Assembly (NCBI GenBank): GCA_023101885.1
Contig: JALPQD010000408.1
Coordinates: 186,001 to 250,000, forward strand
DNA from: Typhlomys cinereus
Lineage: Eukaryota; Chordata; Mammalia; Rodentia; Platacanthomyidae
DNA length: 64,000 bases
Reading direction: 5' to 3'
Position 1 is the first letter of the stretch; the number at the start of each line of letters is the position of its first letter. Of the stretch, positions 48,201 through 61,149 are shown piece after piece. Both the position numbers and the translations under genes were made by a program. Under the pieces are notes generated by a model that searched no databases, was not told the DNA's origin, and worked only from the letters and a program-made list of their open reading frames with translations.

Positions 48201-48303
48201 CCTTGTGACCACACACCCAGGCTTGACAAAGCTGTTCTGCAGATCAGAGAGACCGGGGTTTCTGATCGCGCACCAGAGACACCAAGGACAGTTTGTCTAC
48301 AAG
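48175..48303 (+). other. LCP1: Candidate non-coding exon 1 of LCP1 (L-plastin)
   Basis: A plus-strand stretch ends in the consensus donor AAG then gtaaag (48301-48309). It has no ATG that opens a long frame, so it would be 5' UTR. Assignment to LCP1, the actin-bundling L-plastin of leukocytes, rests on three points: LRRC63 and LCP1 are head-to-head neighbours in mammals as I remember, LCP1 begins with a non-coding exon before a large intron, and the upstream sites are leukocyte-like. The 5' limit is approximate, taken about 30 bases after the TATA-like box. The coding exon starting with the EF-hand region was not found in this window and would lie beyond 64 kb. An unrelated non-coding transcript is the alternative. 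Confidence 0.45.
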
Positions 48304-50427
48304 GTAAAGTTGTTCCTTGTCCTTTTACTTTTTTTTTTTTTTTTTTTTTTAAGAGGGCTCAGGACAGTTAGGGTTCTGTTTCTGTGGACTATGGATCTTT
48401 CTTTGAGGGGACTGTGAATCCGAGCACCTGTCTGTCCCCTGCTTCCCTCTAATGCCTGGTGACCTACCACCACCTGTGCTGGCTGTCCCGGGTGGAGCTC
48501 TATGCTCAGTGGTCTATGCTGGTTCTTCGCAATTTATCTACAGCTATCACCCCTCCAAATCTATGACTATTTTTCTCTCCTTTTTAAGCAAAACCACGTT
48601 CTGACTTTATTTCAGGAAGGCTATTTACTGTGATTTTTGCCTACTTTGAAATGTTTTCAGGAAAGTGCTTATTGATCATTTAGAGTGTGCTGTTCATTGG
48701 AGTGATGGGGGTGGTTTAATTTTAGCCTCTGTGGTTGCTTTTCTCATGACAAAGAAAAAAAGAAAACCGTCTCTATAGTACTTTAGTGGATATATTACCA
48801 TCTTGGGTGGGGTTGGTTATGTGAGTGATTTTCGTCACCAAGGGTTTTGAATGCATGCGCCTCATAACCACATGGAATTAGAGGTCTCCCCTTCACCATC
48901 CATTCTCTGAAAACAGCAGTGTGCTGCATCACTAGCTTGCACTGGTTTGTAGCATTGTCTGAACTATTTGCTAATGCCTAAGACCATAGAAGAACTGAAT
49001 GCTCGGTTGACCTCTGGAGGAAAGTCTTCTGTCTACAAAGGAAATTCTTTCAAACTGCTGAGTTATAGTCTTGTATCCTATGAACTTTTCTGTAATTTTC
49101 ACTAGCAAACCATCCAAGACAGAAGGCAAGCCAAAAACATTGGCCATGAAACATTAGCCAGCCTATTATCAAAGCTGAATATTTCCTAGTTGAGTATCAG
49201 CAACCTGTTTTCTAAAGCTACTCTAGCAGAACAACTTGAAAAAGCTCTTAGTCAACCAAAATGGGGTGGCTTGTCTGTATACACCTTGAGTTTGGACTTA
49301 CAGTGAATTCTCAGTTGGTTTCTACAAGATAAAATTGTTTAACGACTGTTTGCATAAATGAAGTTAGATAGAATTCATCCTGGAAGTTTCAAAGTGTGAC
49401 CATTAATATTGGTTCGTACATCTTGCTTGAATAGGTTTAAGTTAGCAAACTTGTGGGATTGGGAGAGGGAAGCTGGAGCCCCAAAAAGCACTGGAAATTT
49501 TTCTTAAAATATTTTAAATAAAGGTAATAACAAAAATAAAATTAAAATATGAAGGAATGTCAATATTCTTTTCATTTATTTTAGAAAGGCATAAAAATGT
49601 TAATGGCAGACACATTGAGTTGCTTGAGCACAGCCTGGTGTGCTAAAAGTATCCATCTCTCTTCTACCAATGGCAGTAACATCAGAGAGGACTCCTCTGT
49701 GTCTGGATTCCAGAGGAACCCCTGCTGTGGTGGCTTGGAGCAGGTGTTTCGTTGGTTGTTTCATTTGCAATCCTAGGAATGTTTCCTTGGTCATATTTTA
49801 GATTTTATCTCTTTAATATGTTATGGTTTGAAACAATCACTAATGATGGAAAGAATTTCAGTGCTTCAACTTTGGTATACTTCTGCCTCTGAGCTCTTTG
49901 GATGAAGAGGGCCAATAAGTAAAGCTTCATTCAAATGCATGCATTTAAATGGGAACAGGAAGATCTCTGCACATACTCAAATCTGCAGATGCTCAGGTTT
50001 CCTATAGCTTATAACAATGTAAATACTCCATAAGCTGTTGTGCTGTGCTATCTAGAGGATAACAACAGGAAAAATATCAGTACACATTCCGTACAGATGC
50101 AAATGCTCTTAGATGATTTCGAACTAAAATTAGCCACATCCATGAATACGTCTATGCAATGGAGAACACCCTGTAATAAACTTGTTTACTTTGAAGTGCT
50201 TGGTATGTTTGGCCACATAATGTTGAATCCTCTCAAGACACTTAGGTGGGTTCCCAGGAGCTGGGCCAAGGTCATAGACAATCAGGGTGGGGCAGGAGGT
50301 GGCCTGAGTTTCAAGCTCTGCACTGCCTGTATTAGTTGCAGGCCCCGCCCTCCATGCCGCAGGCTGGCCCCAGGGAAAAGACTGCAGCTTTCATCATTGA
50401 AGCTGATCGCAGAGTGTGATGCCAACG

Positions 50428-50429
<2 letters not shown>
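48304..50429. other. Putative LCP1 intron 1, left part
   Basis: Begins with the donor and a T20 run (48331-48351). No coding exon, SINE or L1 stands out to 50.4 kb. Confidence 0.35.

Positions 50430-50492
<63 letters not shown>
50430..50492 (+). repeat. (GA)n microsatellite
   Basis: About 30 GA units with one interruption (gaaaga). The 169-codon plus frame across it is an artefact. Confidence 0.95.
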
Positions 50493-50499
50493 ATGAAAA

Positions 50500-53400
50500 A
50501 CAGAAAAAGTTTGCAAAGCATGAAAAAAGATTTTTATTTTTATAAATAAGATTTTTTTTTTTTTGCAGATTGTGCATGATTAATGAATGCAGTTTTTACT
50601 CAGAAGTCTCGTACCTTCCCAAACTGGCCTTAGCCTACTTCCCCAACTTCATTTCGTGTCACTTCCTTCTGCTCTAGCCCTCCCATCCCCTCCCCCCTCT
50701 TGCCACCCACATTCTGGGCACACCAGACCGCAAGCCACCAGAAAGTTCCATGCTCTTTCACTCCTTTTCACTCTGGTTCTTTAACCTTCTTCTTTAGTAG
50801 TAAATCTTCTGACCATTTTGGAAGCTTGCTCAGTGAAACAGGCAGGTCCCCCTGCTCAGAGCTTCCCTGCTTGGTGACCACCTCTGCTGACCGTTTAGTT
50901 TGAGGGTTTGGCGGATGCTCTCCCCTTAGCAGGGGGGAGGGGTACAGCTGTGATGGTAACAGCTTCGTTACAGGTCCTTTCATCCTCACAGACCTGACAG
51001 TCCCTTCTCTGTCTCTCCTGGCATATAGTAGGGGCTAATGATATTTTCTAAAATGAACATTTCTCATCAAAAGTGAACATTAATCAGCTTGTTATATAAC
51101 CTGGGAGTCTTTTATTTCACTGAGTAGCTTAATCGTTACTGAGTTCCCACAGTGACTACCATGAAGGAAGAGACAATGGGAATCTAACGCTTTGCACCTA
51201 TAGTCCTTTGTCTTTGTGAAACCCTGTTTTAGTAAAGTACCCAATGAACATTGACCTCAAAAAACTGGGGAAATTGTGTAAGAAACTTCACCTCTAGAAA
51301 TATACTACAGGGTCATTGATTTAGTCTACATGCATTCCTTAAGTTATTGCTCTGTTCTCCTTACCAAAACTATGCTCCTAATAAAAGATTTCATTTAGAA
51401 CCTTGAACGCAAGAGCGCATTCCATTAACTTTCAATTGGCCACTTTGGATTATTCTTCAGAAACTCTCAAGTCAACTCTCTTTGTTACCTGAAGAGTACA
51501 GGTTTTAAGATAAAATAAGACAAAATAAAATTAGGAAGCTAACTCATTTGAGATATTGGTGAAAAACAAAAATTTATAAAGTTGGATTCCAGAGGCATTA
51601 GACTTATGACTAATACAAATTCTATAGAGTAATGACATAATTTATATTAATTTAAATTTCATCTAGGATTTTTATTTTGGTTTGGTCATTTCCAGTTCAC
51701 AGATAAGCTAGTGAAATGATACCACTCAATGATACCACTCAATTTGTGCATTTATTAAGCACTGCTAAAATAAAAAATCAAAACATAAAACTAATCTATT
51801 TGCAGACTTGGAGTTTCAAGCATTGCTGCTTCACCTGATAACTGTACACTTCTTAAGTCAAAGCACTGACAGTTTTCTGGACGGTCTAAGAAGTGGCCTC
51901 CTGATTAAACATCTACCTCCTACGGGAACCTTCCTGCTGAGGTTGAAGCCACAGCATTGCCCAGATGGCAGCTTCCTTTGCTTTCCTTAGTTTCCTTCTG
52001 ATTCCACTTCCTGTCTATACCACTGATTCTTCTGTCGCTCTGGTTTGTCAATTTCTATCTTGGCAGCTATCTTCCCTGCACTTGCATAACCTCTCCATCT
52101 TGTAAGATATTATTGCAAACAAAATCTTTGCAAGGAAGGATGGGTGGTCACTTTAACATTAACAGATAATACTTTCATATGCCACACAGAATCATGCCAC
52201 ACAGGATCAGCATTTAATCATCCTAACTCCTGTGAATAATGCTTGCATCATCTTCATATTGGACAAATTCATTCATTCACATATTTTCTTTAGTTTTACA
52301 CACTTAGTTGGAAATATATCAGTCATTGAATTCCAGGGCACCCTCCTAAAATTAACAGCAATCCATGTGTATGGCTGAGTCCTTAAGTCAAGTTCAGATG
52401 ATCATTATTTCCACCTGAAGATGTATAGCATAGTGTAATTGCTTTTACAAAATAAACCATTTGTTATCATCATCATGTGCTCAGCCCTCCGTGCATACGA
52501 TGACTGTATTTTCACTTATTATTTAGTCACTTGATTCTGCCAGAGTCATTAAACATGACTTTTGGCTTGAGAGGCTTAGAAAGGTTCTCAGCTTTAGAAG
52601 TTTAAAATAATTTTAGTTAAGTGGCATTCACATGTTCTAATCTGAAACTAAATGCTTCCAAAACTTAAACCCATGTACATAGACCTATAATTGTACAGTA
52701 ATGGCCAAATATAGGCGTCCTAAAAACTGTGAAAGAATGAAGGATTGTTTTAATTGTGAAGTTAGAAGTGACCCACTTAGTGAGTTAAAGTAAGTTTTGC
52801 TCAACTTCAGAACCACTTACAAGCTATCAGAAAGCTGTTTCTTAAATACAGTCAGGTTTTTTTTTTTTTCTGGCGGAAGGAAAAACTGACATGTTAAATT
52901 GAGGAAGTAGCAAAGCCACGGTTCTGTGGTTGCAGGATTGATTCTTGTTTTAGTTTAGCACAATTTATATAGACCGCCCCCCTCCAGCACACCCACACAA
53001 TTGGACTAAAGTAGAACTGAGGTTATGTTCTCCACAGTAGGACAATCCAGACAGCAGGCTCAGCGGGTTGGTTAATTATGCAAGTGAGTTGCAACTCCCA
53101 GGTAATTTGTTCTCATTTTTTTCCTCCAGTTACACTTTCCTGGGAGAAGCAACTTAGTGAAACAATTGCTTTGCATTTATTTAACATCAGCTGTTGATCA
53201 CCCCCCACCTCCCAGTCTGGTAGTCCTCAGTAAAATATATTCAAGGTAGGCTTCCAAAGGAATGAGCTAAAGAATTACCTAAACCTAACATTTGCCTGTT
53301 CCCTCTTTACCCGTCTTCAGACTGAATTGAGATTAGAAGTGAGTCTTTGTTAACCTCAAGTGGGCGTTCTAAGGCATAGGTCCTTGGTACCACCTTGAGA
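50500..53400. other. Putative intron, nothing recognised
   Basis: It includes a 13-bp tandem duplication (atgataccactca twice, about 51715-51741) and short homopolymers. No supported exon. Confidence 0.4.
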
Positions 53401-53404
53401 TCAT

Positions 53405-53605
53405 CAGCTGAAAGGGCCAAGCATCCTTAATCCAAAATTCAGAAATCCAGATTCTATGAACATCACTGCTTTTATGAGTACTTGACATGATCCTCCAAAA
53501 GTTTCAGATCTTTGAGTAACTCAGATTTTCAGATTAAGCATGCTGAGCCAGGTCCGATGCAAATATTCCAAAATCTAGAAAACTCTGGAATCTGAAACAG
53601 TTTGG
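53405..53605 (+). repeat. Possible ancient DNA-transposon fragment
   Basis: The text agcatccttaatccaaaatt, gttcagatctttgagtaac-like and tgcaaatattccaaaatcta resembles an old Tigger-type non-autonomous element ('cttatccaaaatgcttggga' kind). Weak. Confidence 0.35.
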
Positions 53606-54049
53606 ATTCTAAACATTCTAGGTATGGGCCGTGGAGCCTGTGTTTTTCGGTGTGTTGTTTTTCTCAAAGTTGTGACCTGCCAGAGCAACTTAAGGGAGAG
53701 AGGTATTTTGGGCTCATACTTCAGAAGGTACCGTCCATTCTGGGAAGGGAGGCTTGGCAGCCCCTCTGTGGTAGCAGGAACTGGCAGAGTGGTTTGTTCA
53801 CATCTTGACTGATCAGAAGGTAGCTTGGATGTGAACCAGAGGTAGGAGGCTGCCCCCAGTGATCTATTTGGCAAGCTAGACCAAAAGTTTCTACAGTCCT
53901 CCAAACATTTGGGGACCAACTGATCAAACACATTGGGACTGTGAGAGACATTTCAGATTCATACCAAGCAGCTCCATGTGAAGGGCAAGGTCAAAGAGAA
54001 GGGAGTTGCAAGTTCTTTATGGAGAAGGCTGGGTACAGAATGAAGAGAG

Positions 54050-54113
54050 AGAAGGAGGGAGAGGAGGAGGAGGAGGAGGAGGAAGAGGAGGAGGAGGAGG
54101 AGGAGGAGGAGGG
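54050..54113 (+). repeat. (GGA)n microsatellite
   Basis: About 20 GGA/GAG units. The poly-Glu frame across it is an artefact. Confidence 0.95.
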
Positions 54114-56880
54114 ATGTTCTCTGTCATTTCTAGTGGCTTACAAGCAGTTTTAAATTTTTTGCCTTTGTAATGATGGGACATGGTGGGCATCTTTGAGAAC
54201 TTTCTCAGATGTCAGAACAACACTATTTCCATTTCTTTCCTGGGATCACTGAGAATGACAGTTGTAACATTTCAGCTCTTGAATAATAATCATGATTTTT
54301 TTTTGCTTGCCTCAAACCTATCTGCACATCCAGTGCTTTGATTCTCTTTCCAGAATTGTTTCCTAAAGCTTGTATATACGTCACAAGTGTTTAAAGCAGT
54401 GGATGTATATCCCCCGTTCATAGAAAAGGCAGGTTTGATGTAGAGGAAGGAGAGACATTTAGATTCACATTTTGGCCTTAACTAAATTGGAGCCTGAGCA
54501 AGTTCTCTTGAGCCTTTGAAGTCAGTGGCTCATCTTCAGAAGGAAGTGACGACTGTTTCCTTGCTGGGGACATTCTAGGTGCATTGTGTTCTTTTTCTCT
54601 ACATTATGTCTGTGTGGACATGATGTGCCTACCTCTACATGTGGCCTCCCGCCCACTGCTTGAAATATAGTTGCTTTTTTAAAAAATTTCTCCAAACAAT
54701 GCACAGTGACATTATTATCTCCTTACTATGAATGACTCAATTGAGATTCTGAGAGGGTTCGTAGGTTAAGTGAATGGTTTCTTAAGGCGCCAACCATGTC
54801 TAATTTCCATGGTAGCCAGGCATATAGGCATGCCTCTAATCTGAGCTCTCAGGAGCAGGAGAATCCTGAGAATGAGTCCAGTCTGGTCTACATAGTGCAA
54901 CTGTCTCCACAGCAAACCTCTACTGTTTCCTCCGGCATGATCTAGGGAATGCCCAAAACTAAGCCTTAAGCATCCCTTTCTGGGATCATATAGTGGATGA
55001 TTGTTCCTAAAGCCACACTTCCTGTCAGCAAGAGTTCCCAGCCTGTCCATTCTGGATCTGCCGCACATATGCCAAACATATTTGAGAAGCAAATAAATAA
55101 TACTTGCAGTGAGGGTTTTATGGCACAAAGTCTTCAACATAACAACATTAAGAAAGTATTAGAATTGGCCATTTAGCCACTGAATAGTTGGTTGTGCCAC
55201 TTAGAACTCTGACCAAAGAAAGTCCCATCATACCTCAGTACTGGTGAATATGTGCCAGTCCTCTGTCACTTTTAGACAGAGCAGGTGTGTTCAGGGTGGT
55301 ATGAGCGTAGCCCACCGGTGAGTTCTAGGAAAGTCAAGATAAATGGTTCCATAGCAGACTCCCTGCTCTCATTGGTCTGTAACTCCTCTGGGGTTGTGTT
55401 TGTTCCTTTAGTTTAGTTACTGAAAATTGCCTCGTTTTTGGATTCTGAAGAAACAGCTCCCAGGAGCCTTTGGAGCAGGAGGCTTGTTTTGCCCTTCCTG
55501 ATGCATCATTGTCTTTCCTTATCAGCCCAAACTAGCATGTATGAAAACACCTGGACACTTGGGGCGGGGCCCTGCAGGTGGAAGTAGAGCACAGGTCAAC
55601 AGACTGGGCCTCACGGTCAGGTGCACCTGGGAGAAGCGATTCCAGGGTCTGTGTCTCAGAAGCCTGGACTCTCTCACTTCTCCTGGTTCATAGTGGGTGT
55701 GGTTGGGCTTTTCTTAACATTGCTGTACGCTTTTCCAGCCTGACCACACTTCCTCAACTGCTGGGAGGGACTTTCCATCATCAGCCTCTCAGTCAAGACA
55801 GACCAGAGCTCCTTGAAATGAGCGCCAATGCGGACAGCCCCTGGTATCACTTGCCAGGTGTGCCCAGTCTGCAGAGACGTCCGGGATGCTGGGTGGACAA
55901 AGTGGCTCAAACCAGGGTACCAATGTCAGGGCTCAATTGTGATATAAAATCCAGATCTCGTTCATACGACACACATGATGTAGGCATATTGGGGTGTGAC
56001 TTAGTGTAACGACTATAGTATTTCATATACTTTCTACTGCAAATAAGATGATGATGTAGAGGTTTTAGTTTTTATATTTTCTTTTACTTCCTATTCTCTT
56101 CCCATTTCCTTCTCTCTCTTACTCCCCACCTCCCCTTTGTTTCCTAGGCTATGCATCTAGGGATGTTTGGGGATTTTTTAAAAAAACTTTGATTGAATAT
56201 GTTCTTTGACAATTTCATATGTGCAGGCAGTGCATTCTGATAATTGTATCATTCCTCTTCCTTAGTCTCTGCCTGGCTCCATTATCCCTCCCTCTACACT
56301 TTTCTTTCCCACATTCTTGTCTTTGCTTTGTTTTGGGTGAGGGCAGAGGCGGGATCTGTTTCGGCCTTAGGTTCTTCAGCTGTTGATTGACGTGTTTCCC
56401 ATAACCAGGTCAATGTGAGATTCTGAGGCTCTACTTCTCCTTTCAGATGGTCACTGACTCACTTTCAGGGCCCTCTTTTCCCACATATAGTTTCCCTCCA
56501 CCCAGCAATGTGCTGGGGGACAGTGTAGAGGAGGGAAGGGAGGCCACACAAAGCTGGAGGCTCTGGGCAGAGCCTTCACGGTCTGTGTTATTTCTCCTGC
56601 CTTGAGGGAGGGGGTGGAGCTGTTTGGGGCTTAGCCTGAACCACTCACTGATGCTTTCCTTCTGCAGACAAGAGAACCAAACCCCACACCGCATCTCTCT
56701 CCTCTCTGCCTGGGGTTCTTGCCGCCAACCAATGACTTCAGTCATCGCCAAACTTCAGCCGCCTCCTCTGTGTGTGTTCTTGGGTCTTTCACGTTGTGGA
56801 GCTGTTGTCTCTAACCAGAGGCTCTTTCCATTTCATCTCCTTGGAAAACTACTTCCCAGTTCCCTAAGACTAAGCTCCAA
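54114..56880. other. Putative intron, old repeat traces only
   Basis: MIR-like text lies near 54440-54545 (attcacattttggccttaac, tgagcaagttctcttgagcc). Otherwise no recognised feature. The open frames at 55578-56009 and 54766-55140 lack splice or domain support. Confidence 0.4.
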
Positions 56881-56899
56881 GTCAGAATCACCCTCCCTG

Positions 56900-57180
56900 G
56901 AAAACACCCCCTTCTCTCTCTGCTTGTCCTCTCTTCCCCTTCCTCGCTTCCTCTTTCCCTCTCCCGCTCTTCCCCTTCCCTTTTCCACCTCCCTTTCCCC
57001 TTTCCTCCCCTCTCCTACCTTTTACCCTTCCCTTCCCTTCCTTGTTTCCCTTTCTCTTCTCTCCTCTCTATTCCTTTCTCTCTCACCACTGCCCCTCTTT
57101 TTCTTCTTCCTTCTCTATTCCTTCCCGGCTTCTCTTCCCTCCTCCCATCTTTCCCCTTCCCTCTCTTCCCTGGCAGAGCT
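56900..57180 (+). repeat. Long polypyrimidine (CCTTT/CTCC) tract
   Basis: Almost pure C/T on the plus strand for about 280 bases (cttccccttcctcgcttcct and similar). It explains the Ser/Pro/Leu-rich plus frame and the Arg/Glu/Gly-rich minus frame across it. Confidence 0.9.
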
Positions 57181-57639
57181 CTGTGTTTCCCCCTCTTTCC
57201 CACAGCACCATGATAATGATATATTTGAAGGTACTGTGATAGGGTCACCTTTTGCCCCTGAACTATTATCCTCTGCTGGCCCATGGGCTGCCCCCCAAGG
57301 CCACGACTCTTTCCTGTGCATTTTCTCATCTTCAGAACCTAGGACCAGGCAAGTGCTTCACAAGACAGTGACAGGTGACTGAGGCTTGGAGAGCTTCAAA
57401 AGGGAGGACCCTTTTCCCCATGAGACCCTTGAGAGACACAGCAGGGAAAACCACATGTGTGGTTGAGGAACTGAAGAGAGCGGGTATCTGGAATTCCCCT
57501 GGACAGCACCGGTCTCAAGATGGTGCAAGTATAGTGGATGAGGCTAGAGCTTTGACCTTCTGGGGTTTCCTTTTGGGGGACGTATAGAAGGAAGGGCAGA
57601 GAGCCTTGGGATACAGAAATCCAATAGCAGAGGTCCTTG

Positions 57640-57770
57640 CAAAGCCGGAGTTCCCCTCAGCTCAGAGCTGTGTGAGCCTGGGCTGCTGATTTAACTTCAG
57701 CTCCTTCATTTATAAAGTGAGACCAGCAATGTACATAGGACCGTGAGTGCGATATGCTTACAAGTCACTT
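57640..57770 (+). repeat. MIR-like ancient SINE
   Basis: The text gtgtgagcctgggctgctga, cttcagctccttcatttata and aagtgagaccagcaatgtac fits the MIR 3' part. Confidence 0.5.
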
Positions 57771-58640
57771 AGGACTGAATGACCACTCACCAGACAGCCG
57801 CTTTTGCAATTGTCCTTTAGCCACTATTTTCTCTGACTCTAACTAAGCTTTGTCTAGAGAAAATAGGGGCTGAAGCTGCCATGTGAAACAGGAAAAGTGA
57901 CTGACCTTAGATACCCTCCAACCATCTGCTTGGTCTAAGTGTCTTTAGCCTATTTTGTGCCACTATAGCTGAATGCGAGACTGGATAGTTTATAAATGAG
58001 AGGGATTCCGTTCCTTCGGTTTCGAAGCCTGGGAAGTCTGAGGGTGAGGAGCTGCATTTTAGCAAAGATCTTCCTGCTGCATTCACCCTTAGTAGAGGGC
58101 AGAAGGTAAGAGAGCGATGCCATTTGGCTTTTACAAGAAAGAAACGCAGGCTGTAAGGACTTAATTGATTTCATGAGGCCTCCTCCTGAGCATCAGGCTC
58201 CATCTCCTCCCCAACCCTGCTGCCTTCTCTGCATTAGGTTTTTACCACAGGATCTTTGGGGGATCCATTTGGCTCTTAGCACTGGGTGACTTCCTCTGGG
58301 GCCATCTTTATCTCTCCAGGGAGACACTTTTTACCCCTTCCTGTGAGTCTAAAAGGTCCTCCGGGATTGAAGCATCTAGCACAGGATCTGAAGTACAGTA
58401 GTTATTTCTCAAATGTGTAATGAAGGAATGAATGTGCCAGTGTGTGAATTTGCTTAGCGGCACATGTTTAGAATAACCAGAGAATGGATTTCACAATACA
58501 GTTAGCGATGCGGAAGGAATGAACCATTATGTTAGAATAGTTTTAGAGTTATAGAACAATTACAGAGATGTATCACTAAATCTCTTATACCCTTCACTTA
58601 GTTCTATGACTCTAAATCAATGGGTTTTCGTAGTCTAGAA
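57771..58640. other. Putative intron, nothing firm
   Basis: L2-like end near 58375-58435 (agcatctagcacaggatctg, aatgaaggaatgaatg). No exon supported. Confidence 0.35.
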
Positions 58641-58654
58641 ATTTTTTCCAAAAT

Positions 58655-58926
58655 TGTGTGTGTGTGTGTGTGTGTGTTCATGTTCATATGTGTGACCATG
58701 CAAAGACCTGAAGTTGATGTTAAATGCCTTCCTCAATCACGTGCCACTTCACTGAGTCATGGTCTCTCGGTTGACTGGTCTAGATAGCAGCTTGCTCTGG
58801 GAATCCTGTCTCTGCCTCTCTGGTGCAGTCACTCCTGCCCAACTGCTGTGTGGATTCTGGGGACCAGACTCCAGTTCTCTGGCTTGGGCTACAAGTACTT
58901 TATCCACTGAGGCATCTCCCCAACCC
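58655..58926 (-). repeat. B3/B4-like SINE with (TG)n
   Basis: Antisense tail (TG)n at 58656-58678, then tgaagttgatgttaaatgcc, and the head complement at the right (ctttatccactgaggcatct ccccaacccc). Confidence 0.65.
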
Positions 58927-58949
58927 CAAGCTGATTTTAATTAACCTAT

Positions 58950-59800
58950 GAAACTATACACCTTTATCAAGTGTTACATAGGATTTTGAAATACATACAT
59001 ATGAGTGTATATCATGTAGGAATGGTTAAATACAGCTAATAAGTGTATTACCTCATGTGGGTATCATTTTTAGGAAGACAACACTTTATATCCACTTTCC
59101 TAGCACTTTTCAAGAATATACTATATCTCTATGAACTCTAGAACTCCTGCTGTACAGTAGATTCCCTCTGAAGTTATCCCTCCTATGGAACCATGACACT
59201 CTTTGTCCCCCCCCCACTCTCCCCCGAGCCTCTGGCAACCAACGTCTGCCCTCAATTTCTGTAAGGTCAACATTTTGCATTCTGTGTATAGTGACAGCCT
59301 GTGATTGTCTTTCTGTCCCTGTCTTATTTCACTTAAGACAGTGTCTTCAGGCATTCATGTTCTTGCAAGAGAGAGAAATTCTCTTTGCTTTTCAAAAGAC
59401 AGAGTATTGTTCCATTGTGTTTCTACACACGGAGCATTCTACAGTGTCATACTGATATTACATTGTCTGATACGCATTCGTCAGTTGATGGACATCTAGG
59501 CCTTTCTATTTCTTGACTATATTTTCCCCTTGGAGATAGGACCTCACCATGCAGTCACCTGCCTCAACCCCCCAAGTGTTGTGATTTCAGGTGTGCACCA
59601 CTGTACTGACATTTCTTGGCCGTCCCGAATAGCACCACAGCAAGCACATGGATACAGAGCTCTTGTAGCTTTCATGTCCTTTCAGTAAATACCCAATAGT
59701 GGGCAAGCTGGGAGTTCCGTTTTTAAGTTCTTAAGGACTCTCCATATTGTCTTCTATAATAGGTAGACTGTGACTTTCTTGTTCTTATATTCACTGTCGA
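58950..59800 (-). mobile_element. Antisense L1 3' fragment (old), with B1 insert
   Basis: Plus-strand text cttatttcacttaagacagt, tgttccattgtgtttctaca, catcagtcagttgatgg-like (cattcgtcagttgatggaca) and aaatacccaatagtgggcaa is antisense old L1 3' UTR. It is interrupted by a B1-like piece at 59520-59622. A C9 run is at 59208-59216. Confidence 0.65.
59520..59622 (-). repeat. B1-like SINE fragment
   Basis: Antisense B1 text: gagataggacctcaccatgc and ttgtgatttcaggtgtgcac. Inserted within the L1 fragment. Confidence 0.55.
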
Positions 59801-60039
59801 AGAAAGATGGTATAGACCCAGAAGGGACAGGGGAAAAAAAAAGCCCACAAATATTTAGAAAATAAACAAACAAATCATTTAAAAGAAGAAAAAAAGTTTC
59901 CAAGTAGGGGATGGAATTTTTATGAATTGTACTGACTCCTATAATTCCCTCTGAGGATAACCCAAGAAAGGAGGCGCTTTAATGGTATCAGGAAAGATTT
60001 AGGTTACCGGGAGGAGAGATAAGGCGGCCTAAGAGTTGC

Positions 60040-60310
60040 AGAGTTTCCTTATTTGGTATTTTCAAAGAAAATACTAGATGCTGTGTTTCTGGGACAGTCC
60101 GTGCGCCGCCTTGCCCAGAAGCTAGGAGTGGACTGGATTGGCCGCTTTCAGCTGTGCATGATGGCATCCCAGAAAACAGGTCCCACGGGCTGCTCTGCGC
60201 TGAGCTCTGCGCTGAGCTGTGCCGCGCTGCTGAGCACAGGCATCTTATCTGCCTGGGTCCCCCAAGACTGCATCCAGGTAGACCTCAGACTGGGCGGCTG
60301 CGCTTGAGGT
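60040..60310 (+). other. GC-rich island in putative intron; possible alternative exon or enhancer
   Basis: Compared with its surroundings this stretch has more CpG (gtgcgccgcc, gccgcgctgc), an inverted CCAAT box (ggattggccg, about 60134) and a consensus-like donor (CCAG then gtagac, 60280). A small tandem repeat (ctgcgctgagct twice) lies inside. It could be an internal promoter or enhancer of the host gene. No conserved protein is recognised in its frame. Confidence 0.25.
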
Positions 60311-60749
60311 AAGAGCAGGAACACTCTCGGGCTCCAGGAGCCAGGCAGGCCACGCCCTTCCCCATCTCACTGCTGGGGAGCCTGGGACCCAGCTGCACTG
60401 TTGCCAGGCCTCCTATACCCACCTCGTTATCTCTCTGCAATTCTGGCTGTAATTTGCACGTGGGCATGGCAGCTACCCAACAGAATTTCAAAACATAACC
60501 TGTAAGGGACTCCAGTTTTCAAATGGACAGGAAACTGAGGCCCAGAGGGCAAGCTGGAAGCTTGATGCTCAGTGGAGTGGAAGGCTTGGGTCTTCTGATT
60601 ATACAGCCCAGATGGAATCCTTCACCCCCTGCCTGTTACTTCACTTGAGGATGCTTGGGAAGTCTTTAAGTGTATTAATGATCCTGGTGTGTTTATTGTG
60701 GGGGCCGACATCATCGTTCGATGCTCATTTATTTACTAATTTTTTTTTC

Positions 60750-60897
60750 TGGGACAGGATCTTCATTGTAGCTCTGATCTGCCTAGAACTCACCATGTAG
60801 GTCAATCTGGCCTCAGACTCACAGCAATCATCCTGACGCAGCATTCCAAGTGCTGGGATTATAGGTGTGAGGCATTGCACCACACCAGGCACACTGT
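60750..60897 (-). repeat. B1 SINE
   Basis: Antisense, nearly full: ctgggacaggatcttcattg, tgcctagaactcaccatgta, caagtgctgggattataggt. Confidence 0.75.
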
Positions 60898-61149
60898 TTT
60901 AATTACAGAAAAACGTCTGTGTTAACTCGTGACTCCTATCTAGTCTTTTCTTCTTGAAGACCTGTGCTTAACTTTTCCACTCCTTCATTTTGGATCTTGA
61001 AAATATTTCTCGTATTAACCATTTTGCAAACTAACCTTCATCGGTGTGCTGCATTGAAATCTTGACCCTCAGCTGTGAGTTTCTTGAAGCCCTAGTCTTT
61101 GGATCCCTTTTGGGCTGATAGCCTCTCCCCCAAACCAGAACATGTGATT

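Noticed and set aside
50040..50549. 169-codon plus frame
   Set aside because: Its C-terminal third is the (GA)n microsatellite and the rest has no domain or splice support.
57015..57382. Long plus and minus frames over 56.6-57.4 kb
   Set aside because: They are explained by the polypyrimidine tract (Ser/Pro/Leu-rich one way, Arg/Glu/Gly-rich the other).
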